Below, one piece after another: positions 1-4,800 of a stretch of DNA of 5,858 nt (positions are counted from its first letter, which is position 1; each line of letters opens with the position of its first letter). Source of the DNA: Collinsella sp. GTDB lineage: Bacteria; Actinomycetota; Coriobacteriia; Coriobacteriales; Coriobacteriaceae. Location: contig JAHHSP010000080.1 in the NCBI GenBank assembly GCA_020025115.1, positions 1 through 5,858 on the forward strand, read 5' to 3'. Below the pieces are notes generated by a model. It had not been told where the DNA came from, made no database searches, and was given only the letters and a program-made list of their open reading frames with translations. Made by a program: the position numbers and the translations under genes.

Positions 1-10
1 ACGCGGGATA

Positions 11-37
11 CCGGGGCGAGAACCTCTCCCGCCCCGG
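11..37 (-). terminator. Candidate terminator after the TasA-like gene
   Basis: About 43 bases past the TAG stop, 11-18 and 30-37 form a perfect eight-base GC stem (CCGGGGCG/CGCCCCGG). Read as minus-strand RNA the pairing continues with G-U pairs to about 12 base pairs around a three-base AGG loop (23-25). The bases that follow on the minus strand (UAUCCCGCGU) are not a U-run, so it is either a weak intrinsic terminator or a 3'-end protecting hairpin. Its position, with no further gene visible, supports an operon end. Confidence 0.5.
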
Positions 38-79
38 CGATCTTCACAACTCACCCAATGCTGCATCAGGTGAGCATGC

Positions 80-820
80 CTACTTCATGTCGGCGTTGCT
101 ATCGGCCCAGCTCTTGGCCTTGGCGACGATCTCGTCCTTGACCGTCTGCGAGTTCATATCCTCACCCTCGGCGGATGCCGCGGCAAGATATGCCTTCACC
201 TCGATGGTGGCGGACCGCTCGGCAAACTTATAGTCCTTCGTGGTGTAGATCTTGCTAAAGGCCTCACCGGTGTATGCGTCGTTGGAAACGCCGTGGGCGA
301 GCATCTTCATATTGGCCTCGGACGTACCGCCCTCGCCGGTGTAGACGAACAGGCCGCCCGTGTAGCAGCGATCGGTCTTGCCCTCGGGGAAGGTCGCACT
401 CTCAAACTTGGTTGCCTTGCCCGTTACGGGAGCCCAGTTGTCACCGAGGACGAAATAGGCACCGTCGCCCAGGTTGTTCTCAACCTCGAGAAAGACGTAG
501 GCGTCCTTGGAGTCCTTGCCAATACCCACGTTGGGGTTCTTGGGTACGATGGAGTCGGCCGTGATGGAAGAGTTGTCCTTCCAGTTGGTCTCGATGAGCC
601 ACTTGTCGAGGTCCCCATTGTTCTCGCCGCCGCCCTGCTCGGGATTGTCCGGATCGGGCTTTTTCTCGGGCTCCGTCACTCCGTTGCCCTGGACGAACGT
701 GTTCGTCTTGCTGTCCTGCGCGCTGAACCACGCAAAAACGCCGCCCACCGCGAGGATGCAGCAGAGCGTAAGCGCAGCAACCAATCCCGTCCTCTTCCTA
801 CCAGCATGCTTCGAATCCAT
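80..820 (-). CDS. TasA/camelysin-like secreted protein with SipW-type signal peptide
   Basis: This is a secreted protein of the TasA/camelysin type, whose best known members form extracellular matrix fibres (TasA) or act as a surface metalloprotease (camelysin). The product has 246 residues from the ATG at 820. It has a basic start (GRKRTG), a hydrophobic stretch (about 12-30), then AWFSAQDSKTNTF, the A-aromatic-F...T-N-F pattern of SipW-dependent signal peptides; cleavage after Ala30 is likely but not certain. A Pro/Asp/Gly-rich linker follows (about 47-70), then a beta-rich core with IVPKNPNVGIGK and DAYVFLEVEN (about 91-115), which matches the 'PKNP.V.N.G..DAYVF' region of TasA proteins. 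A lone mature Cys152 is present. The ATG at 820 was preferred over TTG at 862 and ATG at 829 because AGAGAGG (830-836) sits nine bases ahead of it. The gene directly upstream is the SipW-type peptidase. Fibre-forming versus other surface role cannot be decided from sequence. Confidence 0.85.
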   Translation of the reverse strand: MDSKHAGRKRTGLVAALTLCCILAVGGVFAWFSAQDSKTNTFVQGNGVTEPEKKPDPDNPEQGGGENNGDLDKWLIETNWKDNSSITADSIVPKNPNVGIGKDSKDAYVFLEVENNLGDGAYFVLGDNWAPVTGKATKFESATFPEGKTDRCYTGGLFVYTGEGGTSEANMKMLAHGVSNDAYTGEAFSKIYTTKDYKFAERSATIEVKAYLAAASAEGEDMNSQTVKDEIVAKAKSWADSNADMK

Positions 821-829
821 GATTTTCAT

Positions 830-836
830 CCTCTCT
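830..836 (-). promoter_or_regulatory. Ribosome binding site of the TasA-like gene
   Basis: On the minus strand AGAGAGG lies nine bases before the ATG at 820. The alternative ATG at 829 would have this purine run directly against it, and TTG at 862 has no purine run upstream. A second purine run, AAAGGAAGG, ends 17 bases before the 829 ATG, which is too far for that start. This site decides the start. Confidence 0.7.
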
Positions 837-862
837 ATTCCGGGATCCTTCCTTTGTGCCAA

Positions 863-875
863 GGCGCATGGCGCC
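863..875 (-). other. Small hairpin between sipW and the TasA-like gene
   Basis: GGCGC and GCGCC form a five-base-pair inverted repeat around a three-base loop in the 60-base gap between the two genes. It is too short and lacks a U-run, so it is unlikely to terminate. It could act as a processing or stability element that lets the two messages be produced at different levels; that role is inference. Confidence 0.3.
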
Positions 876-880
876 CAGAG

Positions 881-1435
881 TCACCGCATATGCTTGGGGG
901 CTGGAGTATTCGACGCCCTTTTGTCACGCTTGCGCGTATGCCACAGCTCGAGCGCAATGCTCACGCCTATCACCGCGGCGATGCCGGCGATTACGATGAA
1001 GACCCCCGGCGGTTGCGTGACGAGCACGTTGACGTAGCCCAGAAGCGGAATGGAAGCAACGACCGTACCCACCAGGCACGACCACGGAACCGGCGCCGCA
1101 TCGGGCGAGATATTTCCTTGTGAATCGACATTGGCGATGCCGTGCGTCTTAAATTCGCGCGCGACCTCGTCGATCTCGTAGACCTCGTGGGTCACGAGCG
1201 TGCCCGAATCCAGCTTGAACGTGATAATGTCACCCACGCGGACTTCGGACGGGTTTACGGAGCGCACATATATAAGCGACCCCACGGGGAGTTCGGGCTC
1301 CATCGAACCGGAAAGGACGGTGTACGGCACAAAGCCTGCAAAGCGGACTCCACCGAACGCCATGGCAAGAAACACAGCTGCTATTACCAAACAGGTGAGC
1401 AATACGTTCCATACCTTGGTAAACACACGTATCAT
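881..1435 (-). CDS. sipW: SipW/ER-type signal peptidase I
   Basis: This is a membrane-bound signal peptidase I of the SipW/Sec11 (Ser-His) type, which removes signal peptides from exported proteins at the outer face of the membrane. The 184-residue product has an N-terminal membrane helix (about 8-30), the serine box VLSGSMEP with Ser44, the box VGDIITF (67-73), and LVTHEV with His83 in place of the lysine used by classical bacterial type I enzymes. It ends with GTVV (123-126), a second helix (about 144-163) and a basic cytoplasmic tail. Length and two-helix layout fit SipW. The third conserved box, normally KGDAN or KGDNN, reads THGIAN (97-102), so the family aspartate is Ile100; Asp104 or Asp112 could stand in. 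The ATG at 1435 is the first start in frame, with a weak AAGG (1446-1449) ten bases upstream. It is first in an operon with the TasA-like gene, its probable substrate. Confidence 0.92.
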   Translation of the reverse strand: MIRVFTKVWNVLLTCLVIAAVFLAMAFGGVRFAGFVPYTVLSGSMEPELPVGSLIYVRSVNPSEVRVGDIITFKLDSGTLVTHEVYEIDEVAREFKTHGIANVDSQGNISPDAAPVPWSCLVGTVVASIPLLGYVNVLVTQPPGVFIVIAGIAAVIGVSIALELWHTRKRDKRASNTPAPKHMR

Positions 1436-1443
1436 CTCGATTG

Positions 1444-1460
1444 CGCCTTGGCAAAAGGCG
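1444..1460 (-). promoter_or_regulatory. Leader hairpin over the sipW ribosome binding site
   Basis: On the minus strand CGCCTT and AAGGCG form a perfect six-base-pair stem with the five-base loop TTGCC, directly ahead of the sipW start. The only Shine-Dalgarno-like run, AAGG (1446-1449, ten bases before ATG), lies in the 3' arm, so the folded leader would hide it. This suggests low or conditional translation of the peptidase. Pairing is seen directly; the regulatory effect is inference. Confidence 0.45.
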
Positions 1461-1523
1461 TCATAAGAGGGCTTACAGGACAGCGCCCCAGGCCTCGCAA
1501 ATAATTAACGAACGCACGGGGCT

Positions 1524-1552
1524 TTTATACTATAACTTAAATCACATTTTAA
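1524..1552 (-). promoter_or_regulatory. Promoter of the sipW/TasA-like operon
   Basis: In the only AT-rich part of the window, the minus strand reads TTAAAA (1552-1547), a 17-base spacer, and TATAAA (1529-1524). Against TTGACA and TATAAT these match four and five of six bases with ideal spacing for a housekeeping sigma factor. An overlapping TATAGT (1534-1529) is an alternative -10 with a poorer -35. Transcription would start near 1516 and leave a leader of about 80 bases. Confidence 0.6.
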
Positions 1553-1555
1553 TGT
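1544..1555. promoter_or_regulatory. Operator-like palindrome over the -35 box
   Basis: ACATTTTAATGT is an inverted repeat (ACATT, two bases, AATGT) that contains the proposed -35 hexamer. A wider inverted pair, AATCAC (1540-1545) and GTGATT (1560-1565), surrounds it but is not concentric with it. A symmetric site placed here would suit a dimeric repressor. No regulator gene is in view, so the binding protein is unknown. Confidence 0.35.
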
Positions 1556-1760
1556 TGCCGTGATTCGGCCTGCCCGCGCAATCCCGCTCGACGGCTCCCC
1601 GCAGAGCGCGCACCAAGGCGAGTGTGGATGCTGTGGCATGGGCACGGGGCCATGTGATCGAGGCACACCGCAGCCGCCATGCCGGATGCGCCCTGCCCCC
1701 GCTGTCGCAAAGACGGGGGCATCACCCCTATGAGGGCAAAGATACGCCGGTAGAACGGCA
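1553..1760. other. GC-rich intergenic block with inverted repeats, no gene seen
   Basis: No credible gene is present: the short open frames on both strands lack ribosome binding sites and give Arg/Pro-rich, low-quality translations. The block does hold inverted repeats: TGCCCCCG (1694-1701) with CGGGGGCA (1714-1721), an exact eight-base stem; CATGG (1637-1641) with CCATG (1650-1654); and GGCA (1662-1665) with TGCC (1680-1683), which extends through wobble pairs on the minus strand. None is followed by a T-run. It could be a structured RNA or relic sequence; I match it to no known RNA family. Confidence 0.4.
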
Positions 1761-1801
1761 AATCAAAACGCGGGGCCCTCCTTTGCAGAGGACCCCGCGT
1801 T
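1761..1801 (-). terminator. Rho-independent terminator of the glycoside hydrolase gene
   Basis: Starting 22 bases after the TAA stop, the minus strand carries AACGCGGGGTCCTC, the seven-base loop TGCAAAG, then GAGGGCCCCGCGTT. This is a 14-base-pair stem (1788-1801 with 1767-1780) whose only non-Watson-Crick pair is one G-U. It is followed by TTTTGATTT. Stem, loop and T-run together make a strong intrinsic terminator, which separates the hydrolase from the sipW operon. Confidence 0.9.
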
Positions 1802-1823
1802 CACAGCGGTATGTCGAGAGGCG

Positions 1824-4800
1824 TTAGCCGTGACGACGCTTCAGGTACGCGCCGGCGCCAGAGACGCCAATCGCGACGAGCGCCAAGCCGCCCACGACAA
1901 ACAGGCTGTTGTCGCCCGTTTTGGGGAGGCTGGAGCCGGACTGGGCACCCATCCCGGGCTTGTTCTGCTCGGGATTCGGCTTCACCGAGGAACCGCCCTG
2001 GGTGTCACCGGGGTTCTCGGGGTTCACCGGGGGCACGGGGTCCACCGGGTTCTCGGGATCCACTGGGGGCACGGGATCCACCGGGTTCTCGGGGTCCACC
2101 GGGGGCTCGGGAACACCCGGCTTGAGCTCAAGACCGGCAAGAGCGTTCTCGAGATTGGACTTCACCGCGGCGACCTCACCGAAGGTGAGAGTGAACTGCT
2201 GCTCCTCAATCTCCTGATGGGCCTTCGCGGACAGCTCCTTGGCAGCGGCGAGAGGCTTCTCGAGCGCCTTGAGGCTCCCATCGGTGTACGAGCCGCTCTT
2301 GATGGCGGCATCGGCACGTGCGATCAGCTCATCAAGCTCGGCAACGCCGTAGGGATCGCCCAGGTGCACGCTGCGCGTGCCCATGACCTCGATCTCGACC
2401 ACATGGTTCGTCGTCTTGCTTTCGTCCTGACCGTTCATGTACACACGCACATAACGGGCACGAGCACCGTCCTTCACGTTGAAGCACTTGCCCTCGGCCG
2501 TCTCGGGATATGCACGGTCGGCGCCCTCACCGAAACCGTTCAGGTTTTCGGCGTCGGAGTTATAGACGATCGTGTCCTTGGCGTCGAACTTCTCGTCCTC
2601 CGAAAGAACGATGGTCGTGTTGCGATAGGTTCGACCGTCGGCGTAGTAGCGCACCATGTTGATCTGATCGACCTGGGCGACCTCACCAAGATCGACCTGC
2701 AGGTACGCGCTCTTCGCAACGTTGTCCCGACCGAACTCGCCATACTGGGTGCTGGTGTTCTTCGTGCCGTCAACGGCCTTGCTCACGGGCATATCGGAGC
2801 TGTTTGCAGCATTGCCGTCATCCTCGGTCCAACGAGCGACGACGTCCTTGTTCAGCGCCAGGTTCTCCGCCTTGAGCTCACCGATGCCGGGCACGAGCTT
2901 GTTGTAACCCGCCAGGAGATTCTTGTACGCGTCCATCTGCGCGGACGGGTCCCCGTTCTTCAACGCCTCATCGGCCGCCTGCAGCAGCTCATCGATCTTG
3001 GCATTGTTCCAGGAATCCTGGCTCACAGAGGGCTTGAGACCCTCGACCATGGTCACCAGGTCGGCAAGCGGGCTGGAAGGAACCTCATCATATCCGAGGC
3101 TGCGGTCGTAAACCGCCGCGCTCATGATACCCGCCTTGGTGTTCAAGGTGATGGGGGCCTCCTTGACCTTGTGATCGACGGAGTTCTTGGCATCGTAGCC
3201 GTTGCCCTCGATCTCACCACCCACATACACCTTCAGCATGCCGTTGTTCTCGCGAACGCCGGTAATGGACTGAGCGGCCGAAACCTTGGTTTCGGAAGTG
3301 GCGACCACGTCACCAACGGTGAAACGCGCCTTACCCTCGCCGTCGATGGCAAGGCTCCACTCCTCGCCCTGGGAAACCAGGGTCGTGTTGGGGGCGACGC
3401 TCTCGACAGTCGCGGTGACGGCAAAGCCGTTCGAGCCCTCGATGGAGGAGGAAGCGGACGCAAGAGCCGCGCTGTTGGCGCCCACGACCTCGACGACAAC
3501 GCCATCGGTGTGGAACTTGCGGCTCACGGAACCCGCAAGCTCATTGCCCGCGGCATCGGATCCGGCGACGGCTTTGACCTCGATGGAGGCTCCGTCGGCA
3601 GGTGCGGCGGGCAGGGTGATGTCGAAGGTCTTGAGATCGGCGTAGGCCTTGACGGCGTCACCGGACAGCTCGACCTTCTCACCGTTCACCGTCACCTCGA
3701 GCTGGGCGCCGTAGACATGCTCGGAAGCCTGGACGCGCAGGGTGGTGTTGTTCTCGGCGTAGAGCTTGGACAGGGCGGGGGCGGTGGTGTCGCCATCCTT
3801 GGAGAGGTGCCAGACCTGAGTCTCACCGGGCTGCAGCGTCATGCTGACCTTGGCGCCCTGCTCGATCGATGCAGGGGCGGCGGCTGCGGTGTTGCCACCC
3901 TGGGTGTACACATGGTCGCGGACGACCTTGTAGATGCCGGGCTCGGTGCAACCGACGGCGGCATCGAGGTTGAACTCGATCGTGCGAGGCGCGTTAGCCG
4001 GGTTGCGCATGGAGATGATGCCCTCGTTGCCGGCCACGTTGAAGCCGGAGAAACCGTAAGCCTCCTGAGTTCCAGGGGTGCCGACGGTGGGATTGCTCGT
4101 CAGGCCCGCGTTGGACGCAGGGTCGCCGCCGATCCACTTGGCGTTGCGGAGCATATCGAAATTGCCCTCTTCCCACTCGAGGAAGTCGGCGTTGATGAGG
4201 TACTTCTCATCGTTGAAGATGGAGTCCGAATAATAGAGCTCCCAGAATGCGGTACCACGCGTTCCCTGCATGAACATATAGTTGCGGAACTGCTCGCCGT
4301 CCATGGAGTTGGCGTCGATACCGGTGCCCTCCTTGCCGTAAATCGGATCGTGATTGTACACGTTGGCGAGGGGGAACTGATACTGATTGGTGTTGATGAA
4401 CTCGTAGTAGCACGCATCGCGGTAGGTCAGCATGGCGTTCATCTTGTCGTTGCCGGCACCGCCGTGAACCTCACCGCGGTCGCCCACGCACTGGAGCCAC
4501 ACGGAGTTGGACCACTGCAGGTACCAAGGGCTGGGATTGAGATAGCAGGTGAGGGAGATCCAGAGGTCCTGAATCTGCTCGGCGTCCGCCGTCTTCCAAA
4601 CCTCCTCGAACAGCCCGATCCACTTCTCCCACAGGTCGGTGGTGTGGAACGCACCGTTGGGGCCGCCGTACATGTGCTGATGACCAGCGTCGTACCCGGC
4701 GACATTCTCGCCCTGGGCGAAAGCGCTGTATTGGGCGTTGTCGGCAAAGCCGTCCCACTTCCAGTAGTTGACGCCGTACTGCTTCATCCAGTCGGTGGCC

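Noticed and set aside
755..769. Cys-Cys in the TasA-like signal peptide as a lipoprotein lipobox
   Set aside because: The residues before it are T-L, not the small residue needed at -1, and the cysteines lie inside the hydrophobic core rather than at its end.
821..862. N-terminal extension of the TasA-like protein from the TTG at 862 or the ATG at 829
   Set aside because: Neither has a properly spaced ribosome binding site, and the extension would put extra charged residues ahead of an already complete signal peptide.
293..1123. Plus-strand open frame spanning both operon genes
   Set aside because: It lies antisense to two genes with recognisable motifs, crosses their junction, and its translation has no domain or signal features.
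1526..1531. TATACT as the -10 of a plus-strand promoter
   Set aside because: No reasonable -35 at the right distance and no plus-strand gene to serve.
1694..1721. GC hairpin as a second terminator
   Set aside because: Neither strand has a T-run after it.
1549..1761. Minus-strand 70-codon open frame in the intergenic block
   Set aside because: No ribosome binding site was seen, the translation is Arg/Ser/Gly-rich without features, and it runs into the sipW promoter.
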